From: Dehalococcoidia bacterium
Lineage (GTDB): Bacteria; Chloroflexota; Dehalococcoidia; Lucifugimonadales; VXLM01
Direction of reading: 5' to 3'
Length of the DNA stretch: 45,185 nt
Assembly (NCBI GenBank): GCA_009841605.1
Contig: VXLM01000111.1
Span: 1 to 45,185, forward strand
In this document: positions 7,986 through 16,394 of the stretch, piece after piece
How the letters are laid out: each line of letters opens with the position of its first letter
How positions within the stretch are numbered: position 1 is the first letter of the stretch
Translations under genes and position numbers: made by a program
The notes under the pieces: model-generated
Told to the model about the DNA's origin: nothing
What the model saw: only the letters and a program-made list of their open reading frames with translations
Database searches by the model: none

Positions 7986-9157
7986 TGGCTGACGAGGCGC
8001 GGGACAAGGAGCAGTTGAGCCGGGCTGCCGCTGACCTCCTGGATGAGCAGCAGGACCACCTCGAAGACGAAGAAATCTTCGTTGCCGGTCAATGGCGGCT
8101 CATGTGGTGGCGCTTCCGCAAGCACCGGATGGCCATGGTCGGCGCGGTGTTTGTCATTTTCTTCTACTCGGTGGCGGCGTTCGCGGACTTCCTCGCCATA
8201 TCCGACCCCCGTCTGTCCGACGTGGATGTCGCGTACCTGTCTCCGCAGACGGTCCACTGGTTCGACGGAGGGTTCAGTCCACACGTCAAGAAGGTCATCG
8301 GCGCCCGCGATCCCGAAACGTTCAAGAAGGTGTATACGACCGACCCTGAGGTGAATATCCCCATCCGATTCTTCGTTCGAGGATACGAGTATAAGCTCTT
8401 TGGCCTCATCACCTTCGACCGACATCTGATAGGAACAGTCCCGCCTGAGGATGAGGTAAGAGTTGCTCCGTTCTTTCTCGGTACAGACGTCCTAGGTCGA
8501 GACATGTGGTCCCGAATCGTATTCGGCTCGCGGGTATCCCTCTCCATAGGGCTGGTGGGGGTTCTGTTAACTCTCGTCCTCGGCATCGTCCTGGGGGGGC
8601 TGTCCGGCTACTACGGAGGCTGGGTCGACACCGTAATTCAGCGTATCATCGAGATTACGAGGTCCATTCCCACGCTTCCGCTCTTCATCGCCCTTTCCGC
8701 CTCCGTCCCGAAGGACTGGAGCGTCTACCGCATCTACTTCATCGTAACGCTTATTATCGCGCTGTTCGCGTGGACGGAGATGGGGCGCGTTGTGCGCGGG
8801 CGGTTCCTCTCCCTTCGTGAAGAGGACTTCGTAACGGCGGCTCGCCTGGCAGGCGCGACGGACATACGCATCATCTTCCGCCATATGCTGCCCAACTTCA
8901 TCAGTCACGTAATAACCGTCACAACGCTGGTTCTTCCGTTCATGATCATCAGTGAGACCGCGCTCAGCTTCCTGGGCATCGGCCTTCGGGCTCCTGCCGT
9001 AAGCTGGGGAGTCCTCCTGCAGCAGACGCAAAACGTACAGTCGATAGCCATTTATCCATGGCTCACCATCCCTGCGATTCCAGTCACGCTGGCGGTGCTT
9101 GCCTTCAACTTCGTAGGTGACGGCATGCGCGACGCCGCCGACCCGTACGCGAACTAG
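7982..9157 (+). CDS. ABC transporter permease, DppC/OppC type
   Basis: This 391-residue partner permease has a charged cytoplasmic N-terminus (about 40 residues) and a first membrane helix near residues 50-70 (MAMVGAVFVIFFYSVAAFAD). A long periplasmic insertion (about 70-155) is followed by the DppC core: FFLGTDVLGRDMWSRIVFG, the GRVVRGRFLSLREEDFVTAA loop with ARLAGA that meets the ATPase, and the ending NFVGDGMRDAADPY. The start is GTG at 7982 (overlapping the previous stop) or the ATG three bases later. The long loop makes it larger than E. coli DppC (300 residues). The ATPase subunits must be encoded elsewhere or shared. Confidence 0.92.
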   Translation: MMADEARDKEQLSRAAADLLDEQQDHLEDEEIFVAGQWRLMWWRFRKHRMAMVGAVFVIFFYSVAAFADFLAISDPRLSDVDVAYLSPQTVHWFDGGFSPHVKKVIGARDPETFKKVYTTDPEVNIPIRFFVRGYEYKLFGLITFDRHLIGTVPPEDEVRVAPFFLGTDVLGRDMWSRIVFGSRVSLSIGLVGVLLTLVLGIVLGGLSGYYGGWVDTVIQRIIEITRSIPTLPLFIALSASVPKDWSVYRIYFIVTLIIALFAWTEMGRVVRGRFLSLREEDFVTAARLAGATDIRIIFRHMLPNFISHVITVTTLVLPFMIISETALSFLGIGLRAPAVSWGVLLQQTQNVQSIAIYPWLTIPAIPVTLAVLAFNFVGDGMRDAADPYAN

Positions 9158-9244
9158 CTTCCTGCTTACACCGCGGCTTTTGTTGCGGCCTGTCGGTCGT
9201 TGGGCTACACTCATTTGCCAGACCTGTAGACGGAGATATGGGAA

Positions 9245-9697
9245 TTGGTAACGGGGTTCAACCACTCGGGCGTGGTCGTCAAAGACCTCTCGGCCATGAT
9301 CGAGTTCTACTGCGACGTTCTCGGCCTCGAAGTGCTCAGAGAGGTCCACAGCGTAGCGCCGCCGAGCGGTGATCACACGGGCATTTCCGGCGCGAAACGC
9401 GAGCTGGTATTCGTTGGGCTTCCGGGGGACGGTCACCAACTGGAACTTGTGCATTACCTCGATCCCGTGCCTTCCAACGGACACCTGAACCATCACCAGT
9501 TCGGTTCGTCCCACGTTTGCTTCAACGTAGCCGATTTGGATGGTATTTACACCGACCTGTCCGGCAAGGGCATCCGCTTCGTCACGGAGCCGAAGTACCG
9601 TACCACGCCGGACGGCGCGCGCGTCGGCATCATCTACGCCCTCGATCCTGAGGGCAACTATCTTGAGTTCATCGAACGGACCGAGCCTTCGTCATAG
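9245..9697 (+). CDS. VOC-family (glyoxalase/dioxygenase fold) protein
   Basis: This 150-residue protein has one vicinal-oxygen-chelate domain made of two beta-alpha-beta-beta-beta modules. Likely metal ligands are His in FNHSGVVV (residue 7), Glu in HQLELVHY, His in SSHVCFNV, and Glu in NYLEFIE. The family includes glyoxalase I, methylmalonyl-CoA epimerase and ring-cleavage dioxygenases; the exact reaction is not determined. The start is TTG at 9245, preceded by GGAG with about nine bases spacing; the nearby ATG at 9238 is out of frame. It precedes the hydroxypyruvate-isomerase-like gene on the same strand. Confidence 0.82.
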   Translation: MVTGFNHSGVVVKDLSAMIEFYCDVLGLEVLREVHSVAPPSGDHTGISGAKRELVFVGLPGDGHQLELVHYLDPVPSNGHLNHHQFGSSHVCFNVADLDGIYTDLSGKGIRFVTEPKYRTTPDGARVGIIYALDPEGNYLEFIERTEPSS

Positions 9698-9735
9698 TCG
9701 TCCGTACATTCACGATTCCTTTACTTGGAGCTAAT

Positions 9736-10515
9736 ATGCCTAGACTTGCAGCCAACTTGTCGATGATGTTCAACGAGGTCGACTTCATGGCCCGCTTCGC
9801 CGCAGCCGCCGAAGCGGGCTTCAAGGGCGTCGAGTACCTCTTTCCCTACGACTATGACAAGGACGACCTGAGAGCCGCTCTCGACAAACACGGTCTCGTC
9901 CAAGTCCTACACAATCTTCCCGCCGGTGAGTGGGATGCGGGTGAGCGCGGAATCGCGTGCCATCCCGACCGCGTCGGTGAGTTTCGAGACGGTGTGGGTA
10001 GGGCAATCGATTACGCCACAACCCTTGGTTGTGATCAAGTGAATTGCCTTGCCGGAGTCGCTCCCTCGGGCGTGTCGAGCGAGACCCTTCGCGAGACCTT
10101 CGTCTCGAACCTCGCGTTCGCGGCGGGCGAACTTGAGAAGGCCGGTATAACCTTGCTGATCGAGGCCATAAACACGAGGGACATCCCAGGCTTCTTCCTT
10201 CAGACCACTTCCCAGTCGCTGGCCGTCGTCAAAGACGTGGGTTCTGACAATCTCAAGCTCCAGTACGACATCTACCACATGCAGATCATGGAGGGGGACC
10301 TGACGCCGACCATCGAGGCGAACCTCCCCATGATCCGTCATATGCAGCTTGCGGATAATCCCGGACGCAACGAGCCGGGGACGGGTGAGCTAAACTATCC
10401 CTTCCTGTTCGATGCCATCGACAAGATGGGCTACGACGGATGGATCGGATGCGAATACAAGCCAAGAACGACAACAGTCGAGGGTCTGCAATGGGCCGCT
10501 CCGTACCTACGGTAA
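9736..10515 (+). CDS. hyi: hydroxypyruvate isomerase-like TIM-barrel protein
   Basis: This 259-residue protein has the length and layout of the Hyi/OtnI family (xylose-isomerase-like TIM barrel). The N-terminus (PRLAANLSMMFNEVDFMARF) is typical, as are LIEAINTRDIPGFFL (metal-binding Glu near residue 143), QYDIYHMQIMEGDL, and the C-terminal GWIGCEYKP (second catalytic Glu near 241). Known members interconvert hydroxypyruvate and tartronate semialdehyde, or isomerise 2-oxo-tetronates. It ends 16 bases before the pyruvate dehydrogenase E1 gene, so the two are probably cotranscribed. A glycerate kinase is encoded 8 kb downstream, which is compatible with glyoxylate/glycerate metabolism, but that link is inferred. 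Confidence 0.85.
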   Translation: MPRLAANLSMMFNEVDFMARFAAAAEAGFKGVEYLFPYDYDKDDLRAALDKHGLVQVLHNLPAGEWDAGERGIACHPDRVGEFRDGVGRAIDYATTLGCDQVNCLAGVAPSGVSSETLRETFVSNLAFAAGELEKAGITLLIEAINTRDIPGFFLQTTSQSLAVVKDVGSDNLKLQYDIYHMQIMEGDLTPTIEANLPMIRHMQLADNPGRNEPGTGELNYPFLFDAIDKMGYDGWIGCEYKPRTTTVEGLQWAAPYLR

Positions 10516-10531
10516 CCGGCCGGGAGGCAAC

Positions 10532-12916
10532 ATGGTGATAGAAGCAGCAACCCTCGACGACCCTGACATTATCAACCGTCGGAACCAGATTCTCGACGAG
10601 ATACAGAATCGTGTCCTCTGGCTTTCGATCTACATGGTCGACTACGCCAATCGGTTGCGTTCCAACCCCAGCGGGATGAAGGTCGGGGGACACCAGGCCT
10701 CCAGCGCGTCAGTCGCCAGCATTATGACTTACCTGTTCATGGAGTACATGAACGCCGGCGACAGGCTTTCGGTAAAGCCCCACGCCTCGCCCGTCTACCA
10801 CGCCGTCCAGTATCTGCTAGGCAACCTCGACGTCGAGTATCTGAAGACCCTGCGCGCGTACCACGGTTTGCAGGCGTACCCCAGCCGCACGAAAGACCCG
10901 GACAATGTGGACTTTTCGACCGGCTCGGTCGGACTCGGCGCGGTGGCGCCGAACTTCGCGTGGCTCACCGAGGAGTACCTGCGGAGTCATGTCCGTCCTG
11001 AGAGCGGTCAGAGACGGAGGTATATCAGCCTCGTCGGAGATGCCGAATTGGACGAAGGTAACGTCTGGGAGGCGATTGCCGACCCCGCGATGGAAGAGGC
11101 GTCGAACATCCTTTGGATCGTCGACCTCAATCGGCAGAGTCTCGACCGCATAATTCCGGGTATTCGCGTCCGCTGTTGGCGCGAGATGTTCGCGGCGAAC
11201 GGCTGGAGCATCGTCGACGCGAAGTACGGCCGCAAGCTCGAGGCGGCCTTCCAAGAGCCGAACGGCGAGTTGCTCCGCACCGCTATCGACGAAATGTCCA
11301 ATCTGGTCTACCAGCGCCTGCTGCGAGTTTCGCCCCCCACACTGCGTGAATGGCTGCCGAGCACAAGTCGCTATCCGAAAGACATGGAACGCCTCATCAG
11401 TCGATGGGACGACGCTGAGCTGGCGGCGATATTCTCCGATCTTGGCGGGCACGATATTGGGAAGCTGCGTCAGGCATTCGATGAGTTGGATCTCGACCGC
11501 GGCCCGCACGTGATGTTCGCCTATACGCTGAAAGGGTGGCGTCTCCCGATCATCGGGGACCCCCAGAATCACTCGGCCAACTTGAACGGGTCGCAGATGG
11601 ACGTGCTTCGCGAAAACATGGGCATCGACCCCGAAGACACCACGTTCTTGTTCCCACCCGATTCTCCCGAGGCAGAGCTCATTGCCGAGGCCCGCGACCG
11701 ATTGCAAGTGGGTATGGAACAGCCGAGTTCACCCCCCTCGCTTTCGGTTCCTACGGGCTTCGGTCGGGGATATCGCGGCATGATGTCCACCCAGCAGATA
11801 TTCGGCTTGGTCCTTACCGAGATATCGAGAAACGCGCCGGAACTGTCGAAACGGCTGGTAACCACGAGTCCGGACGTTGCCAGCTCGACGAACCTTGGCG
11901 GGTGGATCAATCGGGTAGGGGTCTGGCATAGAGGGGAGATCGAATCCCTTCCTCAGGAGGAGCAGCCAAGGGCGCTCCAGTGGACGGAGTCCGACACGGG
12001 CCAGCACATCGAGCTGGGCATCTCGGAGAACAACCTGTTCATGGCCTTGGGCCAGCTTGGTCTCTCACACGAAATGCAGGGTGAGCTCCTCTTCCCAATC
12101 GGTACTCTCTACGATCCGTTTATCCGACGCGGTCTCGACGCCTTCTATTACAGCACCTACGCCGGGGCCAGCTTCATGGTCGTCGGAACGCCATCGGGTG
12201 TCAGTCTCGGCCCAGAAGGAGGAGCGCACCAGTCTCTCGTCACTCAGTCAATCGGCACGGAGCTTCCCGGCCTGTCGTTCTACGAACCGTGTTTCGGACA
12301 GGAACTCGAGTGGATTGTCATGCACTCCCTTGAAAGGATGCGCAATCGCGAGGGGTCGGCTTATCTTCGTCTGACCAGCAAGCGCGTCGACCAGGCCTTA
12401 GCTGCACTCCCTACCGACCCCGACGAGCTTGAGGAACTGCGACTCCAAGTGCTTGCCGGGGCGTACCGTCTCGTGGACCGTCGTTCGGAAGAAGGGTACG
12501 GCCAGAACTACAACGTCGTCCACATAATGGCTTCCGGCGCAATGGTGCCGGAGGCGATCAGCGCCAGCGAGCAGCTGCTCGAAGAGGGCGTTTTCGCCAA
12601 CGTCATCAACGTGACGGGCCCCGGTCCCCTCTACAAACGGTTCCAGGAACATGTGCGCAGGGAGATAACTGATGGACGGGCCCCGGAGCCGTTCATGTCG
12701 GACATATTCGACGTCGGAGAGCGAAGCGCTCCCATCGTCACCATCGTTGACGGGCACCCGCACACACTGGCCTGGCTCGGCGCCGCGATGAAGACCGAGA
12801 CGTATCCGCTCGGCGTAACCGAGTACGGACAGTCGGGTGATTACCTCGACCTGTACCGAGAGTACCTGATCGACGTTGATTCGATCGTGGCAGCGTGTTT
12901 CGCAGCTATCGATTGA
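10532..12916 (+). CDS. aceE: pyruvate dehydrogenase E1 component, homodimeric type
   Basis: The 794-residue thiamine-diphosphate enzyme aligns by motif with AceE (887 residues in E. coli). VGGHQASSASVASIMTYLF and the thiamine-diphosphate motif GDAELDEGN...N (about residues 170-198) lie in the first domain. A QNHSANLN segment supplies the catalytic histidine region, and LGISENNLF holds the glutamate that activates the cofactor. GTPSGVSLGPEGGAHQS is the typical later loop. The frame is open upstream to 10412, but that would overlap hyi by about 100 bases; ATG at 10532, preceded by GGGAGG, is the better start. It would decarboxylate pyruvate and acetylate E2, yet no E2 or E3 gene is near. A related 2-oxoacid substrate is possible. 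Confidence 0.85.
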   Translation: MVIEAATLDDPDIINRRNQILDEIQNRVLWLSIYMVDYANRLRSNPSGMKVGGHQASSASVASIMTYLFMEYMNAGDRLSVKPHASPVYHAVQYLLGNLDVEYLKTLRAYHGLQAYPSRTKDPDNVDFSTGSVGLGAVAPNFAWLTEEYLRSHVRPESGQRRRYISLVGDAELDEGNVWEAIADPAMEEASNILWIVDLNRQSLDRIIPGIRVRCWREMFAANGWSIVDAKYGRKLEAAFQEPNGELLRTAIDEMSNLVYQRLLRVSPPTLREWLPSTSRYPKDMERLISRWDDAELAAIFSDLGGHDIGKLRQAFDELDLDRGPHVMFAYTLKGWRLPIIGDPQNHSANLNGSQMDVLRENMGIDPEDTTFLFPPDSPEAELIAEARDRLQVGMEQPSSPPSLSVPTGFGRGYRGMMSTQQIFGLVLTEISRNAPELSKRLVTTSPDVASSTNLGGWINRVGVWHRGEIESLPQEEQPRALQWTESDTGQHIELGISENNLFMALGQLGLSHEMQGELLFPIGTLYDPFIRRGLDAFYYSTYAGASFMVVGTPSGVSLGPEGGAHQSLVTQSIGTELPGLSFYEPCFGQELEWIVMHSLERMRNREGSAYLRLTSKRVDQALAALPTDPDELEELRLQVLAGAYRLVDRRSEEGYGQNYNVVHIMASGAMVPEAISASEQLLEEGVFANVINVTGPGPLYKRFQEHVRREITDGRAPEPFMSDIFDVGERSAPIVTIVDGHPHTLAWLGAAMKTETYPLGVTEYGQSGDYLDLYREYLIDVDSIVAACFAAID

Positions 12917-13002
12917 CCCTGTGGCAGTTCGTCAAGTCCTGCGCTAGAATAGGGCCGGTCCCGGTCGTGAACGTTTTCGGTCGAATGTAACGACACACTT
13001 TC

Positions 13003-13767
13003 ATGAAAGGCGGGTTTGAATCGAAAATGCTTAGACTTCGCACTGTTGCCCTTCTGTGTGGTCTCGCTTCGCTGGTGGTCGTGTTCGCCATAGCATGTGG
13101 CGATGGAGAAGGAACGGACTCGTCGACGGAGACTTCTCCGCCTCCTGCCGCCGCCCAGCAACCGCCTCCTCCCGCCCCCACAGCGACTCCCGGTAAGCGT
13201 ATGCAATGGGATGTCGCCCCACCTATGCGGATTGATCCGGAAAAGTCCTACACGGCGACGTTCAACATGGAACGTGGTGGCACGTTCGAGATCAAACTAT
13301 TTGCCGACAAGGCCCCGAAGACCGTCAACAACTTCGTCTTCCTTGCCCGTGAGGGCTACTACGACGGCTCGACGTTCCATCGAGTCATACCCGGCTTCAT
13401 GGCTCAAGGAGGAGACCCAACCGGAACGGGGACTGGTGGGCCCGGCTACCAGTTCGATAACGAGTTCCATCCCGACCTGCGGCACTTCGGCCCCGGAATG
13501 CTGGCCATGGCGAACGCGGGAGTCAATAACGGTCGCGGAACCAACGGCGGCCAGTTCTATGTCACTTACTCAGAGCAGCACCGTCTCGACGGTCTGAACC
13601 TCGACGGGACTGCCAAACCGTGTTCCCAGCCAGGCGTCTCCTGTCATGCCGTATTCGGTGAAGTAATCAGTGGTATAGATGTGGTCAACGGCATTAGGGA
13701 GCGCGACCCCTCCACCGCCACCTATAAGGGGGACGTAATTGAGAGCATCGTCATCACCGAGGAGTAA
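13003..13767 (+). CDS. cyclophilin-type peptidyl-prolyl isomerase, lipoprotein
   Basis: This 254-residue protein has a lipoprotein signal (lipobox AIAC near residue 32), a Pro/Ala-rich spacer (about 43-63), and a cyclophilin domain from about residue 80. Family motifs are FHRVIPGFMAQGGDPTGTG, the GPGYQFDNEF strand, MLAMANAG and NGGQFYVTY. The HRLDGLN...HAVFGEV region contains a Cys-bearing insertion (AKPCSQPGVSC) between LDG and VFG that usual bacterial cyclophilins lack. It should catalyse prolyl cis-trans isomerisation in exported proteins outside the membrane. The start could be ATG 13003 or ATG 13027; the second gives a cleaner signal peptide. It ends in a terminator shared with the convergent gene. 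Confidence 0.92.
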   Translation: MKGGFESKMLRLRTVALLCGLASLVVVFAIACGDGEGTDSSTETSPPPAAAQQPPPPAPTATPGKRMQWDVAPPMRIDPEKSYTATFNMERGGTFEIKLFADKAPKTVNNFVFLAREGYYDGSTFHRVIPGFMAQGGDPTGTGTGGPGYQFDNEFHPDLRHFGPGMLAMANAGVNNGRGTNGGQFYVTYSEQHRLDGLNLDGTAKPCSQPGVSCHAVFGEVISGIDVVNGIRERDPSTATYKGDVIESIVITEE

Positions 13768-13791
13768 TGCCGGATAATTCTCGTTGAACGA

Positions 13792-13829
13792 CGAAAGGGG
13801 CAGGTCATCCGACCTGCCCCTTTCGTTTT
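13792..13829. terminator. bidirectional terminator between convergent genes
   Basis: A perfect 15-bp stem (CGAAAGGGGCAGGTC / GACCTGCCCCTTTCG) with loop ATCC is followed by TTTT on the plus strand. It sits between the ends of the cyclophilin gene and the minus-strand VWA-like gene and could serve both. Confidence 0.88.
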
Positions 13830-13849
13830 CTACCGATTCGCGGCCTCTC

Positions 13850-16018
13850 CTAGTCCGCCCCGGCGGGTTCGACGGGAGGCGGTGAATTAAGGAACGTGTA
13901 CAGCTTGCCTTCCGTGCCGATCCACGTCTTGTCGCTGATGGTTGCCGAGTCGATCAGCGGTTGGTTGTTCACCCTTACCGTCGAGTGTTCGCCGAAGCTC
14001 TTCACGTCGATCCGGTCCTTCATGAAGTGGAAGACCAGTCCTTCAAACCCGGGAATGTTCAACTCGCTTCCACGAATGAGACCCCGGTAGAAGAACCGGA
14101 AAATCGGGTGACGTTCCAAATTGGAGAAGTCCACGAGCTCGTCGTCACTCTCCGTATAGATGTAGCCGTAGGGTTTCGGTCTTGTCAGGAAGTAGACTAC
14201 CCCGGCGGCAATAGGCACCGCTACCGCGACGAGGATGGCAACGACCAACCACGGGAACGCCGCCTGAGGCGCAGGTGGAACGGCTACGCCTGCCACCGGC
14301 ACGTTTGAAGCGGCGGCGGGCGCTGGAACTGCCGGAGCCGGTTGCGACTCCACCGCGGCCGGAACAATGGACACAGGCGGCGATTCCGACGCCACAGTCG
14401 ATATCGCGATTGAACTCGATGGTTCGGTGAATGTTCGTCCGCCGTACTCGATGCTGAGGCTAAACTGCAGTGTTTCACTTCCGAAGTCGCTCGGTGTGAA
14501 CAGCATGTCGAATTGCCATGCGGAACCATCTCCATAGAGTCGGTGAGGGACGAGTTCGAGCATACCTGATTTTTCTGTAGACGTGGCCAGACCTATCTCA
14601 ATGTCACTGGGATCAATGGAATATGGCCCACCGTCCAGGTGGACGGACACCGTGCCGATGTTCGTTGCTTCTCCGGGTACAAGGTCCCGAACCTGGCCGG
14701 TCTCCACATGGAATGCGGGGAATGGTCGGGCTTCGAGAGCATGGTTCGACGCAATCTCGTAATTGAATCCGAGCCACCGCGCATTGAGTGTCACGGCATA
14801 GGACCCCGCCATGTCAAGCGGCGGCAAGATTACGGAATAGTAGCCGTCTCCCGCCTTGGAATCGCCTCTAGTCCCGTTGTCAAACAACTCGTACGATGTC
14901 GTTGACGAGTCGGGGCTCGTGATGTTGGCAAACATCCTGACGCCTTTGAGGACTGCCGTCCGGCCATCTTGGGCGAGATATGCCAGGAGAGTGTTTGGCT
15001 CGCCGGTCGGCATGGGAGAGAGAGTTCTCAAAATCAAGTCGTACTGATCCGCTGCGTGACCCCAGACGGAAATTCTCCCCTCCACCTCCACGGTTTCAAC
15101 CTTCCAGTTGCCGGCGACCGGATTCACGAGTCGCCAAATGGCGAGGTTGTCGGATTCGACGACTTGAGATGTCACGCCATCCACGTTAGGCACCAATTCA
15201 CCTAAGGGATTGACGAGTTGGAAGGAGCCGCCAGGGCTCTCCTTGTAGAAGTACAGAGTAGTCTCTTCCGTACCGGGCATGATGGGGATTCTGGAACTGG
15301 TCAACGGAGCATCGACCAAAGTCTTGGAGGCAAATTCCTCGACGGAACCTGCGGCGCCAAAGCCGATGATGTGGTCTCCAAGAGGTTTGAGATCGTCCCC
15401 TGATGAGAGACTGAATACACCCCCCCCAGTCGGCCTGGAGATCGCATCCAGGAATTGCGCTGACCTCTGGTCGCCGGCGTGGAGGCTCAGTCCTTTGACC
15501 GTCCATCCATGAGTGGCGATCCTGTTCACGAGTGGAGCCACGGTGTAGCTCAGCTCGTCAAAGGCAAAATCGTTACCCCCTCCGAGGGCCACGTATATCG
15601 AGGAACCGGCCGGGGCTCCGTACGTCGAAAGGGTCGACCGCGCCTCGTCCAGCGCCTCGACAATCGACTGTGGCTCGTAGGAACTATCGGCACCTAGTCG
15701 AGCCAATATCTCGCTGCGAATGCTCGCGAAGTCGGAGTCCGACGCAGCAAATGGCCCAATCGCCTCGCCTGGCCCGTCCGTGTCGATGAACACGACCTTG
15801 CTGCCGTCTTGCTGTGTGGCCAGGAGGCCAATAAGCGAGAGTGTAAGCGGGATGGCCTGCTCCGCCTCACGGACCGACGAAGAGTCCACGACAATAACGT
15901 CCAATCCCTGCGTTGAATCGGTATCCGCGAATGCCGCCGGCGACGATGCCGCCAGCCAGCCCAACAGCACGGCGATGACCGCGCTCCCGATAGAAACCAG
16001 TCGTGCACGTCGCATCAT
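13850..16018 (-). CDS. VWA-like surface protein with transmembrane anchor and FHA-like cytoplasmic tail
   Basis: The protein has 722 residues counted from ATG 16018 (ATG 16015 is equally possible; both follow GGAGGTATT). The frame is open further upstream but lacks a ribosome site. A signal peptide ends near PAAFA|DT. Residues about 38-215 resemble a von Willebrand A domain, although the metal site is degenerate (VDSSSV instead of DxSxS). Beta-rich extracellular domains follow, including an ELFDNGTRGDSKAGDGYYS segment common in surface proteins. A Pro/Ala linker leads to one membrane helix (about 587-614, WLVVAILVAVAVPIAAGVVY). The last about 105 residues are cytoplasmic and end in TVRVNNQPLIDSATISDKTW plus IG, resembling the closing strands of an FHA domain. 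A receptor or stress-sensor role is only inferred. Confidence 0.7.
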   Translation of the reverse strand: MMRRARLVSIGSAVIAVLLGWLAASSPAAFADTDSTQGLDVIVVDSSSVREAEQAIPLTLSLIGLLATQQDGSKVVFIDTDGPGEAIGPFAASDSDFASIRSEILARLGADSSYEPQSIVEALDEARSTLSTYGAPAGSSIYVALGGGNDFAFDELSYTVAPLVNRIATHGWTVKGLSLHAGDQRSAQFLDAISRPTGGGVFSLSSGDDLKPLGDHIIGFGAAGSVEEFASKTLVDAPLTSSRIPIMPGTEETTLYFYKESPGGSFQLVNPLGELVPNVDGVTSQVVESDNLAIWRLVNPVAGNWKVETVEVEGRISVWGHAADQYDLILRTLSPMPTGEPNTLLAYLAQDGRTAVLKGVRMFANITSPDSSTTSYELFDNGTRGDSKAGDGYYSVILPPLDMAGSYAVTLNARWLGFNYEIASNHALEARPFPAFHVETGQVRDLVPGEATNIGTVSVHLDGGPYSIDPSDIEIGLATSTEKSGMLELVPHRLYGDGSAWQFDMLFTPSDFGSETLQFSLSIEYGGRTFTEPSSSIAISTVASESPPVSIVPAAVESQPAPAVPAPAAASNVPVAGVAVPPAPQAAFPWLVVAILVAVAVPIAAGVVYFLTRPKPYGYIYTESDDELVDFSNLERHPIFRFFYRGLIRGSELNIPGFEGLVFHFMKDRIDVKSFGEHSTVRVNNQPLIDSATISDKTWIGTEGKLYTFLNSPPPVEPAGAD

Positions 16019-16037
16019 AATACCTCCAATTAGCCGA

Positions 16038-16066
16038 ACTATAAGAACGAGATGAAAAAAGTTCAA
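16038..16066 (-). promoter_or_regulatory. promoter of the VWA-like gene
   Basis: On the minus strand TTGAAC (16066-16061), a 17-base spacer and TATAGT (16043-16038) lie about 20 bases before the start codon. The rest of the 375-base gap up to 16394 shows no convincing gene; a plus-strand reading frame there has no ribosome site or recognisable product. Confidence 0.65.
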
Positions 16067-16394
16067 GATGCTGAGGGACGATGATATTGCGTATTCTGAC
16101 CGTTGGGACGTAAGGGAAGGACAGCTCGAAACCTGGTTCACAGGTCGTGTCGGCGATTGCGGAAGAGACGCGCGGGCTAAGAACGGAAGTTGTGGACCCG
16201 TGCGCGATAAACCATCGAGGGACAATGTACGAGATTTGCGTAAGGAGATTGTCAGAACAGGGCCGCGGCCGGTCTCAGAAGAGTGCGAGACGGCGTGGTT
16301 GGCTCCCAGTTTGGTCTACCGTGACCACCTAGCGGGAATTAGTGGTTTCATTGCCTAATGTGCAACTTGCCACGTGTACCGGGCATCGAGCGAG

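Noticed and set aside
10412..10531. Upstream extension of the pyruvate dehydrogenase E1 frame
   Set aside because: It would overlap hyi by more than 100 bases; ATG 10532 with GGGAGG is a much better start and fits the family's N-terminus.
16068..16358. 96-residue plus-strand frame in the gap upstream of the VWA-like gene
   Set aside because: No ribosome site, no motif, and it overlaps the promoter of the VWA-like gene.
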